A stretch of DNA of 64,000 nt from Micavibrio_A sp964539025 (GCA_964539025.1 CAZIFA010000001.1:434001-498000), one strand, 5' to 3'. Positions 1 through 9,381 are shown, counted from the stretch's first letter. Notes: generated by a model not told the origin, from the letters alone. Translations and numbers: made by a program.

Positions 1-1752
1 CTGCCCGGTGGCTTTCCCAATTTGCTGGCCAATGGATCGAGCGGAATTGCCGTTGGTATGGCAACCAACATTCCGCCGTTCAACGTCGCCGAGATGTGCG
101 ATGCGATGCTCGCGATGCTCGATGGTCAGGTTTCCGATAAGGAGCTTGTGAAGTTTATGCCCGGTCCGGATTTCCCGACGGGCGGGATTCTAGTTGAGAG
201 CAAGGAAAGCGTCACTGAATCCTACCGTACAGGCAAAGGCAGCTTCCGCCTGCGCGCGAAATGGGAGAAGGAAGAGTTCAAGGGCGGATCGTACCAGATC
301 ATCGTCACCGAGATTCCGTATCAGGTTCAAAAATCCAAACTCATCGAGCGTCTGGCCGAGTTGATTACCGAGAAAAAGGTGCAGCAGCTCGATGATGTCC
401 GTGATGAATCGACCGAAGATGTGCGCATCGTTCTGGTGCCAAAATCGCGCAATATCGAACCGGAATTGCTCATGGAAATGCTGTTCCGTAATTCCGATCT
501 GGAAACCAAGTTTTCCATGAACATGAACGTGCTGGATGGCGGCCTAGTGCCAAAAGTCATGCCGCTGCGCGATGTTATGCAGGCATGGCTCAACCATCAG
601 CAAGTAGTTCTGGTCCGCAGATCACAGCACCGACTCGAAAAAGTCCTGCATCGTTTGGAAGTTTTAGCCGGTTACCTGATCGTCTATCTGAATATCGACG
701 AAGTCATCAAAATCATCCGCAATTCGGATGAACCAAAGCCTGCCTTGATGAAGAAATTCAAGCTGACCGAAGTTCAAGCGGAAGCCGTTCTGAATATCCG
801 TCTGCGTTCCTTGGCTAAGCTGGAAGAAATCGAGATCAAGCGCGAGCATGACGCGCTGACCGAAGAAAAAGACCAACTGGAAAAACTGATTAAATCCGAA
901 GCGCGTCAATGGACGCAGATCAAAAAGCAGATCGCGAATATTCAAACGCTGTTCGGCAAGACCACGCTGCTCGGCAAACGCCGCACGCTGGTCGGCAAGG
1001 CCGCGATTGCACCCGTCATCGAAAATCTCGAAGAGATGTTGGTCGAAAAGGAACCGATCACGGTTATCTGTTCGGCCAAGGGATGGATCCGCGCGATGAA
1101 AGGCCATGAGGTCGACCGCAAGGAATTGAAATACAAGGATGGCGACCGCGAAGGATTCGTCTTCCCGGCCATGACCAACGATAAAATCCTGATCTTCGGA
1201 TCGAACGGCGTGTTTTACACGATTGGCGGTGACAAATTGCCACCGGGCCGTGGCTTTGGTGAACCTGTGCGTTTGATGGTCGATCTGCCCAACGATGCCG
1301 ACATCGTCGATGTCGAAATCTTCAACCCGGATGTGCGCATGGTCGTGGCATCGGATGAGGGGCGCGGCTTTATCGTGAAGATGGCCGATGTCCTTGCCCA
1401 GACGAAAAAGGGCAAGCAGGTTCTCAATGTTGATGGCAAGGATGAAGCCAAGCTTTGCCGCGTCATCAATGAGGGCGACGATCACATCGCCGTGATCGGC
1501 AAGAACCGCAAGATGCTGATCTTCCTGCTCGAAGCTTTGCCCGAAATGGCACGTGGCAAAGGCGTGGCGTTACAAAAATATAAAGACGGCGGATTGTCCG
1601 ACCTGAAAACCTTTAACTGGAAGCAAGGTCTGAGCTATAAATACGGCACAGGCGAAACCACGGTCAGCAACGCCAAAGAATGGCTCGGCAATCGTGCCGA
1701 TGCGGGCAAACTTCCACCCAACGGGTTCCCGAAAAACGCGAAGTTCTCCTGA
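1..1752 (+). CDS. parC: DNA topoisomerase IV subunit A, C-terminal part (5' end outside window)
   Basis: The frame is open from base 1 and ends at TGA 1750-1752, giving 583 residues; the start lies upstream. With ParE this subunit decatenates daughter chromosomes. The first visible residues (LPGGFPNLLANG, then GIAVGMATNIPP) are the conserved stretch after the catalytic-tyrosine region, so the active-site Tyr is outside the window. A charged coiled-coil arm follows (about visible residues 225-320), then a C-terminal beta-pinwheel (about 340-550). No intact GyrA box (QRRGGKG) is seen, which favours ParC over GyrA. The stop overlaps the next start (TGATG), suggesting coupled translation. Confidence 0.92.
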   Translation: MPGGFPNLLANGSSGIAVGMATNIPPFNVAEMCDAMLAMLDGQVSDKELVKFMPGPDFPTGGILVESKESVTESYRTGKGSFRLRAKWEKEEFKGGSYQIIVTEIPYQVQKSKLIERLAELITEKKVQQLDDVRDESTEDVRIVLVPKSRNIEPELLMEMLFRNSDLETKFSMNMNVLDGGLVPKVMPLRDVMQAWLNHQQVVLVRRSQHRLEKVLHRLEVLAGYLIVYLNIDEVIKIIRNSDEPKPALMKKFKLTEVQAEAVLNIRLRSLAKLEEIEIKREHDALTEEKDQLEKLIKSEARQWTQIKKQIANIQTLFGKTTLLGKRRTLVGKAAIAPVIENLEEMLVEKEPITVICSAKGWIRAMKGHEVDRKELKYKDGDREGFVFPAMTNDKILIFGSNGVFYTIGGDKLPPGRGFGEPVRLMVDLPNDADIVDVEIFNPDVRMVVASDEGRGFIVKMADVLAQTKKGKQVLNVDGKDEAKLCRVINEGDDHIAVIGKNRKMLIFLLEALPEMARGKGVALQKYKDGGLSDLKTFNWKQGLSYKYGTGETTVSNAKEWLGNRADAGKLPPNGFPKNAKFS

Positions 1753-3014
1753 TGTGTTACGACACAATCATTGTCGGGGCGGGGATTTGTGGTCTCACCG
1801 CCGCGATCGAACTTGCCGCCAAAGGCCAGCACGTTCTGATGCTCGAAGCGCAGGATTATATAGGCGGCCGAATGAAATCCATCCCTGTTGGCGACGGACT
1901 TTATTTTAATGAAGGCGCGCACTGGTTTCATGGCGGCGATATTAACCCGTTCTATCAATGGGCAAGGGCGCGGTATGATCTTGGCCCGATAATCGAAGAT
2001 AAGGGCGCCGTTTCCCGCAGGGTTTCTCTCGAGGGACGGGATGTAACGCGTGAATTCCTGGCCGTGGCAAAGGAATTCGACGATATTGCCGGGAAACGGA
2101 TGATGGAATCCGGCGATGATTTTTCCATGGCGAACATCGCCCGTGACATGCATTTGCAATATGCGGATGTCTTTGTAAAATTTAGAGCCCAGCTGTGGAT
2201 GGCCGGCGATAACCCTGCGGAAATCGCTGTGCGTGGAATATACGAAGATCCGCTTGGTGCCGGCGGATGGCAATTGGCCAAGGGCATGTCGCATTTGATC
2301 GACCAGATGACGGCGGAGGCGCGTGGATTGGGTGTGGTTATCCGAACTGAAGCAGAGGTTGTTTCGGCTTTGACTTCCGATGGCGGTGCCCATGTTCAAA
2401 CGGCGGATGGAACTTTGCTAGAAGCAAAAATCGCGTTAGTAACCGTGCCGATCGGCGCGCTTAAAGAAAAAACTATTGCGTTTGATCGGGATATGCAAAA
2501 CCAGCTTGATGAACCTTTGGGAGGCATGGAAATGGGAGCTTTTTATAAGGCGGCTTTGCGGGTGTATGACGATTATTTCACGAAGGCAGGTATTCCTGTC
2601 GATAGCCCTGTCTGGTCGATAGATAAGAATGCTTTGAAGTTTGTTCATGCGCATACGGCAGGCAAGCCGATCATCACGGTATTCACGGGTGGAATGCAGG
2701 CTCGCATGATGGAAGGCTGGGACAAGGAGCGTGTGCGGGACTTCGCGTTAGAGGCGATCACGCAAACGCCGTTCTTCCCGGGAATTGAGGGGCATATCGT
2801 GGGTGGACCGATCACGACATCATGGTGGTCCAATCGTTCTACGCGTGGGGCATATTCCCTGAAAAAACCGGATTGCAAAAAATCGGACCCGATCCGCTCT
2901 GGTAATATTGTCGTCGCGGGTGAAGCGTGGCTCAAAAGCGCAAAAGAAAGTCCCGGCCAGATGGCGGGTGCGTGGAAGTCCGCGCAAAAGGCGGTTGCTC
3001 TGATATTGGCTTAA
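1752..3014 (+). CDS. FAD-dependent amine oxidase / flavin monoamine oxidase family protein
   Basis: 420 residues from ATG 1752, which overlaps the parC stop; a longer frame from 1680 would run into parC and is not preferred. The N-terminus has the dinucleotide-binding Rossmann motif GAGICGLTAA, followed about 20 residues later by LEA and a GGRM sequence that contacts FAD. The C-terminal part has the FAD-closing segment (VVAGEAWLKSAKESPGQMAGAW). This family oxidises amines or related substrates with oxygen or another acceptor; the substrate cannot be told from sequence. There is no signal peptide, so it is probably cytoplasmic. Its TAA shares bases with the convergent motB stop. Confidence 0.82.
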   Translation: MCYDTIIVGAGICGLTAAIELAAKGQHVLMLEAQDYIGGRMKSIPVGDGLYFNEGAHWFHGGDINPFYQWARARYDLGPIIEDKGAVSRRVSLEGRDVTREFLAVAKEFDDIAGKRMMESGDDFSMANIARDMHLQYADVFVKFRAQLWMAGDNPAEIAVRGIYEDPLGAGGWQLAKGMSHLIDQMTAEARGLGVVIRTEAEVVSALTSDGGAHVQTADGTLLEAKIALVTVPIGALKEKTIAFDRDMQNQLDEPLGGMEMGAFYKAALRVYDDYFTKAGIPVDSPVWSIDKNALKFVHAHTAGKPIITVFTGGMQARMMEGWDKERVRDFALEAITQTPFFPGIEGHIVGGPITTSWWSNRSTRGAYSLKKPDCKKSDPIRSGNIVVAGEAWLKSAKESPGQMAGAWKSAQKAVALILA

Positions 3015-3988
3015 GGGAAATTAACGTTGCCTTCGGATCGGCGATAGAGCGGGTCTTTGGAGGCGCGCTCTTTTTCCTGCGCTGCCTTCGTGCTCATATT
3101 CGCGCCGACCTGCGTGACCAGTTCCTCACGAAGAAGAATGATGCTGATACGGCGGTTTTGTGCGTCGTTCGGGTTAGCCACGATCAGGTGATCTTTGTCC
3201 GCCTTGCCGAGCACGTTGTTGACGCGACTTTCGGGTAGGCCAGCCGCAATCAGCACACGGCGCGAAGCGTTGGCGCGATCTGCGGACAATTCCCAGTTGG
3301 TGTAATCGTTGCCTTTGGAATAGGGAACGCCGTCTGTGTGGCCGCGCACGGAAATTTCGTTGGGCATCTTGCGGATGACTTCGGAGACTTTCGTCAGCAG
3401 TTTTTGCGTGCGTTCATACATGGCTGCCGAACCTGATGGGAACATGGGCTTGCCGTCCTGATCGATGATTTGAATGCGCAACCCTTCGGGGGTCATATCC
3501 ATTTTTAACGCCTTTGCGAGTTCCTGCATTTCTGCGTTCTCTTTCATAGAGTCCTTGATGGCGCTCTCGGCCTTCTTGAAGTTCTCTTCCTCGCGCTTTT
3601 TCTGTTCTTCCTTGAATTGCTCATCGGTGATGGCATCCTGGCCGGGGCGGAGCGCGGCATCTTCGGGCGTTTGTTCGGCGACGGGCTGGACGTCCTTGAC
3701 CATCGCACCTTCCTGGCTGATCGACAGACCGCCGAGCATGCCGTTTGCGCCGCTGATATTTGCCGCGATTTTGGGCGAAGGATCGAAAAAATTGGCGATA
3801 CCTTCTTTTTGTTCTTTGGTGGTGACGTTGAGCAGCCAGAGCAAAAGGAAGAACGCCATCATGGCCGTCACGAAGTCGGCATACGCGACTTTCCACGCGC
3901 CGCCATGGTGCCTACCCCCGACGATTTTTTTCTTTTTGATAACGATAGGTCTGAGCTCGTCCTGTTTTTCGCCTTTGCCTTTTGTCAT
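3011..3988 (-). CDS. motB: Flagellar motor stator protein MotB
   Basis: 325 residues. A basic N-terminus is followed by one transmembrane helix (about residues 34-56, YADFVTAMMAFFLLLWLLNV) carrying the proton-binding aspartate Asp38, as expected for MotB. The C-terminal half is an OmpA-like peptidoglycan-binding domain (RGHTDGVPYSKGNDYTNWELS, then RANASRRVL). With MotA it forms the ion channel that drives flagellar rotation. It starts 13 bases after motA ends and is in the same operon. Between the helix and the OmpA domain is a charged linker rich in E and K (about residues 120-165), likely the plug/linker region. Confidence 0.94.
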   Translation of the reverse strand: MTKGKGEKQDELRPIVIKKKKIVGGRHHGGAWKVAYADFVTAMMAFFLLLWLLNVTTKEQKEGIANFFDPSPKIAANISGANGMLGGLSISQEGAMVKDVQPVAEQTPEDAALRPGQDAITDEQFKEEQKKREEENFKKAESAIKDSMKENAEMQELAKALKMDMTPEGLRIQIIDQDGKPMFPSGSAAMYERTQKLLTKVSEVIRKMPNEISVRGHTDGVPYSKGNDYTNWELSADRANASRRVLIAAGLPESRVNNVLGKADKDHLIVANPNDAQNRRISIILLREELVTQVGANMSTKAAQEKERASKDPLYRRSEGNVNFP

Positions 3989-4001
3989 GTGCGCCTATCC
4001 T

Positions 4002-4892
4002 TTACGCGGATGGGCTGGGCAGTGCGTTCAGTTTTTCTTCCAGCTCTAAAAAGGTCGGTTGGACATCGTGGGGTAGAAACTTGCGGGCGAATTCAACGGC
4101 GACCTGCGGCGCGCAGCCATTCAGGAATGCGATCACACCGACTTTCAGCGCCTTGTAATACATGACTTCGGTCGCCGCATAGGTGGTCATGGCGCCAGCG
4201 ATCGGGCCGACCATCCCGTAAGCGAGCCACACGCCAAGGAACGTACCCACGAGCGCACCGCCGATCATCTTACCCAGAATTTCGGGCGGTTCGGTGATGG
4301 ACGACATTGTCTTGATAACGCCCAGAACGGCGGCCACGATGCCGAGCGCCGGAATACCGTCCGCCATGGTCTGCATAGCGTGACCCGGATGACTTTCATG
4401 TTCCTTGATGGTTTCGATCTCTTCATCCATCAGCGCTTCGATCGTCAGAGGGTTTTCATTGCCCAGCGAGATGATGCGCAGGTAATCGCATAAAAACGTT
4501 ACGGCGTGATGATTGTTATGGAAGGTCGGGAATTGCTTGAAAAGTTCAGATTCATGCGGATTTTCTATGTGTTGTTCCATCGCAAGCCAGCCTTTGGTGC
4601 GAGCCAGCTTGAACGTCATGTACAACATTGAAAGCATTTCAATATAGTCTTCTTTCGTATAGGCGCCCGCTTTTTTCAGCGCTTTGAAATAGCTCAGCGT
4701 ATGTTTCAAGGCGCTGGGCGAGTTTGCCACAATGAAGGCGCATATGGCGCAGCCCATGATGATGATGAATTCGCCCGGCATGGCGGGCAGAATTGCGTGT
4801 GTAATAACGCTGAGCCCCTTTTCGAAGCCGGCGGCGACCATAAGACCGCCGAACGTGCATACTAGAACAAGGACTAGACCCGCGAATTTCAT
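4002..4892 (-). CDS. motA: Flagellar motor stator protein MotA
   Basis: 296 residues, the usual length for the family. There are hydrophobic helices at the N-terminus (about residues 3-22 and 32-50) and two more in the C-terminal half (about 195-245), with the large cytoplasmic loop in between. The segment DGIPALGIVAAVLGVIKTM and the following GTFLGVWLAYGMVGPIA are the conserved MotA core. It couples proton flow to torque on the rotor. It is the first gene of a motA-motB operon on the minus strand, with an AT-rich region upstream (4893-5049) where the promoter must lie. Confidence 0.94.
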   Translation of the reverse strand: MKFAGLVLVLVCTFGGLMVAAGFEKGLSVITHAILPAMPGEFIIIMGCAICAFIVANSPSALKHTLSYFKALKKAGAYTKEDYIEMLSMLYMTFKLARTKGWLAMEQHIENPHESELFKQFPTFHNNHHAVTFLCDYLRIISLGNENPLTIEALMDEEIETIKEHESHPGHAMQTMADGIPALGIVAAVLGVIKTMSSITEPPEILGKMIGGALVGTFLGVWLAYGMVGPIAGAMTTYAATEVMYYKALKVGVIAFLNGCAPQVAVEFARKFLPHDVQPTFLELEEKLNALPSPSA

Positions 4893-5049
4893 GAGATAAG
4901 AATTTCCTAATTAGAGAAAAAGCTAAGAAAAGAGTACCCTGAAACTGGTAAACAGAAAGTTACCGCGCAAACCGATTGTCGCTGGTTTTTGATGAAGGTT
5001 CAAGCGTTTGAGATGGATGTGTGTCCAATAAATGGGGGCGAATCGCGTT

Positions 5050-6168
5050 TTAGAGCGATATCGGCGTCCCGTTTTTCAGATAACGTGCCACATCGGCCCC
5101 GGCATAGGTCAGAATCATGTCGGCCCCGGCGCGTTTGAAGGCCAAAAGGCTCTCCATCATTGCGTCGTGATAGTTGAGCGCGCCTGCCTGTGCCGCGAAG
5201 CGAAGCATGGCGTACTCACCGCTCACCTGATAGGCGGCGAGTGGTAGGTCGGTCTGCTGGCGAAGCTTTGCCAGAATATCGAGATAGGCCATGCCGGGTT
5301 TGATCATCAGAATGTCCGCGCCTTCGCGTTCGTCTAATAGTGCATCGCGCAGGGCTTCGCGGCTGTTGGCCGGGTCCATCTGATATGTTTTGCGGTCTTT
5401 GCGGACGTTCGGAATCTGGCCGAGCGCGCAACCCGCAGCGTCACGGAACGGGCCATAGAAACAGGAGGCGAATTTGGCGGCATAGGCCATGATCGGAATG
5501 TGGGAGAAGCCCGTGACGTCGAGCGTATGGCGGATCGCGGAGACTTGTCCGTCCATCATGCCCGAGGGCGCGATGATATCGGCGCCGGCTTCGCAGGCTA
5601 TGACCGATTGCATGGCGATGTTGTAAACCGTACGGTCGTTATCAACATCACCTGCGGCACAGAGCGGGCCGCAATGGCCGTGATCGGTGTATTCGCAAAA
5701 ACAGATATCGGCGATGACGGAAATTTCCGGCGCGGCGTTTTTAGCGCGGTTGATCATACGGGCGAGAAGGCCGTTCGGGTCCATGGAATCAGACCCCGTG
5801 TGATCTTTGTTGTGCGAGACGCCGAACAGCATAATTCCCTTAACGCCGGAAGCGGCGACTTCTTTCACTTTAGCTTCGAGCGATTTTTCGGTCTCGCGGA
5901 AAATGCCGGGCATGGAATCCAGCGGCAGGCGCTCGGTGATATTTTCTTCGACGAAAAGAGGGACAATCAGATCGTTCGCTGTGACGGAATTTTCGCGCAC
6001 CATGTCGCGGATGCTTTCGGTGCGGCGCAGGCGGCGCATACGAACATGCGGGAAACGGTCAGAAGAGAGGCTGTTGAGCTTCATTTGGTCGAAATGCGTT
6101 TTGCCCTGTTCAGGCACGGCTTCGGTGATGGAATGTTTCAGGTTCTTGATTGTTTTTGAATCGCTCAT
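5050..6168 (-). CDS. hemB: Delta-aminolevulinic acid dehydratase (porphobilinogen synthase)
   Basis: 372 residues from ATG 6168, chosen because AGGCGG sits just upstream and because conserved sequence starts later; a frame open to 6216 adds only atypical residues. The enzyme condenses two 5-aminolevulinate molecules to porphobilinogen in tetrapyrrole synthesis. Both active-site lysines are visible (AYAAKFASCFYGPFR and LMIKPGMAYLD). The metal loop reads DICFCEYTDHGHCG with three cysteines, the zinc-binding form, unlike the magnesium-type DxxLDEYTxHGH form of many alphaproteobacteria. It stands alone, divergent from the LdtR-like gene. Confidence 0.95.
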   Translation of the reverse strand: MSDSKTIKNLKHSITEAVPEQGKTHFDQMKLNSLSSDRFPHVRMRRLRRTESIRDMVRENSVTANDLIVPLFVEENITERLPLDSMPGIFRETEKSLEAKVKEVAASGVKGIMLFGVSHNKDHTGSDSMDPNGLLARMINRAKNAAPEISVIADICFCEYTDHGHCGPLCAAGDVDNDRTVYNIAMQSVIACEAGADIIAPSGMMDGQVSAIRHTLDVTGFSHIPIMAYAAKFASCFYGPFRDAAGCALGQIPNVRKDRKTYQMDPANSREALRDALLDEREGADILMIKPGMAYLDILAKLRQQTDLPLAAYQVSGEYAMLRFAAQAGALNYHDAMMESLLAFKRAGADMILTYAGADVARYLKNGTPISL

Positions 6169-6373
6169 GAATAGCCGCCTTGGTTTTTTTGTTTTTCCTA
6201 TGCCTATTCGGCCCAAATGTAAACAGTTTCAGGCCCGTTGAGAGTCGTTTTCAGTGGGTGACGGCACAGCTTTTTATGGCAGTTGCGGCAGCGGCAAGGA
6301 TTGGTTAAGATTCGAGGCGTATTCTTGGTGATCGGCCACTCGGCCTTTCATGTTTTCATAATTGGAGATTCCT

Positions 6374-6850
6374 TTGTCGACACCGTATTTCGAAGCCATT
6401 CAACTGATCGAACGCTTGCACCGTTATTTCCTCGACGTGGTGAAGGTGGAACTGGACCGCAAAGCGATTCAGGACATCAACAACGTTCAGGCGATGATTC
6501 TTTATAATATCGGCCATGACGAAATGACGGTCGGTGAATTGACGCTACGCGGTTATTACCTTGGCTCGAACGTTTCGTACAACGTCAAGAAAATGGGCGA
6601 GAACGGCTATATCGAACAGGAACGCTCTGTGCACGACAAACGCTCGATCCGCGTGAAATTGTCCGCCAAAGGCAAGGAAACCTATAAGCTTCTGGCCGAC
6701 ATGTTCCACAAACATGAAGACAAGATCAAAGGCACGGAATTGTCGGATGATCGTATGAACGAAGCCATCAAGACCATGAAGATGTTCGAACGTTTCTGGA
6801 CGTCCCAGTCCCAGTTCACGGGCCTCGCCTCGTTGGACGACGAAGAATAG
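6374..6850 (+). CDS. ldtR: MarR-family winged-helix regulator, LdtR-like
   Basis: 158 residues from TTG 6374, preceded by GGAGA at 6364-6368 with proper spacing; TTG 6362 is the alternative. The protein has the MarR fold with a winged helix (about residues 35-100: NNVQAMILYNIG, TVGELTLRGYYLGSNVSYNVKKM, then the wing SVHDKRSIRVKLSAKG). This is the pattern of the alphaproteobacterial LdtR group, which in Liberibacter controls an L,D-transpeptidase gene and reacts to osmotic stress. No transpeptidase gene is next to it here, so its targets are unknown. It is divergent from hemB across about 200 bases. Confidence 0.75.
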   Translation: MSTPYFEAIQLIERLHRYFLDVVKVELDRKAIQDINNVQAMILYNIGHDEMTVGELTLRGYYLGSNVSYNVKKMGENGYIEQERSVHDKRSIRVKLSAKGKETYKLLADMFHKHEDKIKGTELSDDRMNEAIKTMKMFERFWTSQSQFTGLASLDDEE

Positions 6851-6916
6851 TTAATCATTGACATAATTATAAAAACATGCCACTTGCTACATCAATAATG
6901 TAGCAAGGAGTTTGGT

Positions 6917-7894
6917 ATGGATTGGCAAGATTTACGTCAAAAACTTTTGATGCCTGTTCGTGAAGTTAGGAAGCCTAGGGAGACGAGGCATGCTAAGGCA
7001 GCAGGCGCGCTCCTTGAAAGTGGGGTTGTTTTTATCGGGGAGTTGTACCTTCGCGACTTCTCTAAATTAAATGCAGAGATGCTTCGCTTGCCCGATGTCG
7101 GTCCCATTGCGTTGTCGGTAATTCCAAGATTTTTGCAAGAAAACAATCTGGCGCACCCTATATTAAGCGAATCAATTGTGCGCCCTGAACCCGCGTATGT
7201 CCTTAAAGCCGATAAGCACGATGTAGAAGAATATTACAACGTCAATCTTATTCGGGATCATGGAAAGGCAAGGCAAATTGCCAAATATTTTGCATCCGAA
7301 GAATTTAAGGGTTACCAAAAACGTTTTGAAGAATTTTTGGATACGCAAAAGCAATTTTTTATGAAGGCAGCTTTAAGTGCCGCCGCTGTAAATAGTATAG
7401 ATGCCTTTCCCGTTGATGGTGGTTCACAACAAGGAAGTGCAGTTCCTGTTCGCATCGTAAGGCATTTTATATCCGCGCAATATGCGGTGATGAATGAACG
7501 CACGATCGATGAATTTGCCGCAGAAATAGGGCAGGAGCCGGATGTGGTGGCTGCCGGTGAGACGCTTGCGCTGGTTACGACCGAATTGTTCCAGATTGAA
7601 CTGAAGAATCTTTTCAATCACGGCAGCGGGTTTTTTCCCGCAGACAAGCCAAAGGATTCGATACAGATGACCGAGATTGCCAAAGATCTCCTTCCGGGGA
7701 ATGAGACCGGGTGGCAGCAGCGGTTACTCCCGGATTCATGGACAAGTCTTTGGAACAATCTGATACGCGCACCGGAATTTGGTGAAGCGTATTCAAAACT
7801 GAAGAAGGCAGTGGTAACTGCAACGCCCGTCGTTATGAAACGATCGTATGGATTGGATTTGGGAGTGCTGGATAAATCCGGCGGTCCAGGCTAA
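6917..7894 (+). CDS. Unknown protein with RNA-polymerase-alpha-CTD-like helix-hairpin-helix N-terminus
   Basis: 325 residues from ATG 6917, with AAGGAG at 6904-6909 upstream. I do not recognise the family. Residues about 24-75 (AAGALLESGVVFIGELYLRD, then LPDVGPIALSVIPRFLQENNL) follow the pattern of the alpha-subunit C-terminal domain, in which two short helix-hairpin-helix units bind DNA or regulators. The rest (about 90-325) is soluble and mixed, with no membrane segment or catalytic motif I can name. Its stop (CTAA) overlaps the convergent gcdH stop. A role in nucleic acid or sigma/regulator binding is only inference. Confidence 0.7.
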   Translation: MDWQDLRQKLLMPVREVRKPRETRHAKAAGALLESGVVFIGELYLRDFSKLNAEMLRLPDVGPIALSVIPRFLQENNLAHPILSESIVRPEPAYVLKADKHDVEEYYNVNLIRDHGKARQIAKYFASEEFKGYQKRFEEFLDTQKQFFMKAALSAAAVNSIDAFPVDGGSQQGSAVPVRIVRHFISAQYAVMNERTIDEFAAEIGQEPDVVAAGETLALVTTELFQIELKNLFNHGSGFFPADKPKDSIQMTEIAKDLLPGNETGWQQRLLPDSWTSLWNNLIRAPEFGEAYSKLKKAVVTATPVVMKRSYGLDLGVLDKSGGPG

Positions 7895-9066
7895 AATGCC
7901 GAGTGGCCTGTCTGCGCTTTTCCTAAAATGAGCGCGTGAACGTCATGCGTGCCTTCATAGGTGTTGACCGCTTCGAGGTTCATCATATGACGCACCACAT
8001 GATATTCATCGGCGATGCCGTTGCCGCCGAGCATGTCGCGCGCTTCTCTGGCAATCGCCAGCGCCTTGCCGCAATTGTTCCGCTTCATCATTGAAATCGC
8101 TTCGGGCGCGGCGCGGTCTTCGTCTTTTAGGCGACCAAGGCGATATGCGCCGTGCAGACCCAGCGTGATTTCGGTCTGCATGTCGGCGAGTTTCTTTTGT
8201 ATTAGCTGTTGCGCCGCGAGCGGTTTGCCGAAGATAACGCGGTCCATCACGTATTCAAGCGCGCGGTGCCAGCAATCTTCTGCCGCGCCGATTGCACCCC
8301 ATGAAATGCCGTAGCGCGCGGAATTCAGACACATCATCGGTCCTTTGAGGGATTTTACGTCCGGTAGGCGGTTTTCTTCGGGTACAAACACGTCATCGAG
8401 CATAATTCCGCCCGTAACGGAGGCGCGGAGCGAGAATTTACCTTCGATCTTGGGTGTTTCGACGCCTTTCATGCCGCGTTCGAGGATAAATCCGTTGATT
8501 TCACCATCATTTGTGCGTGCCCATACCACCATTACGTCGGCAATCGGCGAATTCGTGATCCATTGTTTCGATCCATTCAGCGTGAAGCCGCCCTGAACCT
8601 TTTTTGCATTGGTTTTCATCGCGGATGGGTCGGAGCCGCCATCGGGTTCGGTCAATCCAAAACATCCGATCTTTTTGCCAGAGGCCAGATCAGGAAGGTA
8701 TTTTTGCTTTTGTGACTCTGACCCGAATGTGTGGATCGGGTACATCACCAAAGACGATTGAACCGAAAGTGCGGAGCGGTATCCGGAATCAACGCGTTCC
8801 ATTTCTCTGGCGATCAGGCCATAGGCGACTTGGGAGACGCCGGAACAGCCGTATCCTGTGAGCGTTGCGCCCAGAAGTCCGAGCGATCCCATCTCCTGCA
8901 TAATGCCTTTGTCGAATTTTTCATGACGGTTGGCCTCGATGACGCCGGGCAAAAGGCGGCTTTGCGCAAAATCGCGGGCTGTGTCGCGGATCATGCGTTC
9001 GTCATCGCTCAAAAGCTCATCGAGGAGGAGGGGGTCTTGCCAGTCAAAGGATGCACGGTCAGCCAT
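7891..9066 (-). CDS. gcdH: Glutaryl-CoA dehydrogenase (acyl-CoA dehydrogenase family)
   Basis: 391 residues. The protein carries the acyl-CoA dehydrogenase signatures: GCFGLTEPDGGSDPS (flavin binding), KQWITNSPIADVMVVWA, and near the C-terminus NTYEGTHDVHALILG with the catalytic glutamate. The start (FDWQDPLLLDELLSDDERMI) and the RYGISWGAIGAAEDCW stretch are typical of GcdH rather than short-chain dehydrogenases. It oxidises and decarboxylates glutaryl-CoA to crotonyl-CoA in lysine/tryptophan breakdown, passing electrons to ETF. No other pathway genes are adjacent. The start faces the inverted repeat at 9077-9146. Confidence 0.92.
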   Translation of the reverse strand: MADRASFDWQDPLLLDELLSDDERMIRDTARDFAQSRLLPGVIEANRHEKFDKGIMQEMGSLGLLGATLTGYGCSGVSQVAYGLIAREMERVDSGYRSALSVQSSLVMYPIHTFGSESQKQKYLPDLASGKKIGCFGLTEPDGGSDPSAMKTNAKKVQGGFTLNGSKQWITNSPIADVMVVWARTNDGEINGFILERGMKGVETPKIEGKFSLRASVTGGIMLDDVFVPEENRLPDVKSLKGPMMCLNSARYGISWGAIGAAEDCWHRALEYVMDRVIFGKPLAAQQLIQKKLADMQTEITLGLHGAYRLGRLKDEDRAAPEAISMMKRNNCGKALAIAREARDMLGGNGIADEYHVVRHMMNLEAVNTYEGTHDVHALILGKAQTGHSAF

Positions 9067-9076
9067 GGCTTATTTT

Positions 9077-9146
9077 ACCACTAAGAACACTAAGCACACT
9101 AAGAAAAAATAATAAAAAACTTAGTGACCTTAGTGAACTTAGTGGT
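9077..9146. repeat. Large inverted repeat made of CACTAAG units
   Basis: Two 27-base arms (9077-9103 and 9120-9146) are nearly perfect reverse complements around a 16-base A-rich loop. Each arm holds three copies of the heptamer CACTAAG/CTTAGTG spaced at about 9 bases. It fills the divergent gap between gcdH and the small gene at 9159, so it must lie within or beside both promoters. A related element is at 26045-26117. Confidence 0.85.
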
Positions 9147-9158
9147 TAAAAAACTATT

Positions 9159-9359
9159 ATGGATGAGATACTTAAAGGCAGAGAAGTTATCTTCGAATTA
9201 TACACGGTCGGGGCCTATACAAAGGCCACGGCCATAGATGTGGCCAGCATGACCGAGGCTTCGACGCAGGGGCCTGCCGGGGCGTCCGACGCGGTTTTAC
9301 AAGAAGCGGCCATGCGCAAACTGGAGTTCGTGATGCGCAAGAAGGGCTTGATTGAGTAG
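9159..9359 (+). CDS. Small conserved alphaproteobacterial protein (DUF6898-like)
   Basis: 66 residues, ATG 9159. The pattern EVIFELYTVGAYTKATAIDVASMTEAS, then AVLQEAAMRKLEFVMRKKG, resembles the small DUF6898 proteins often found before rpiB-glyA in alphaproteobacteria. The function is unknown; the shape suggests a small beta-strand plus helix domain. There is no clear ribosome binding site, and the right arm of the inverted repeat ends 13 bases before the start. The TTG at 9352 inside its last codons is an alternative start for rpiB. Confidence 0.65.
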   Translation: MDEILKGREVIFELYTVGAYTKATAIDVASMTEASTQGPAGASDAVLQEAAMRKLEFVMRKKGLIE

Positions 9360-9381
9360 CGCGGAATCCTTATACAAAAGC

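Noticed and set aside
664..1485. 273-codon open frame antisense to parC
   Set aside because: Composition is typical of an antisense shadow, and parC is clearly coding on the other strand.
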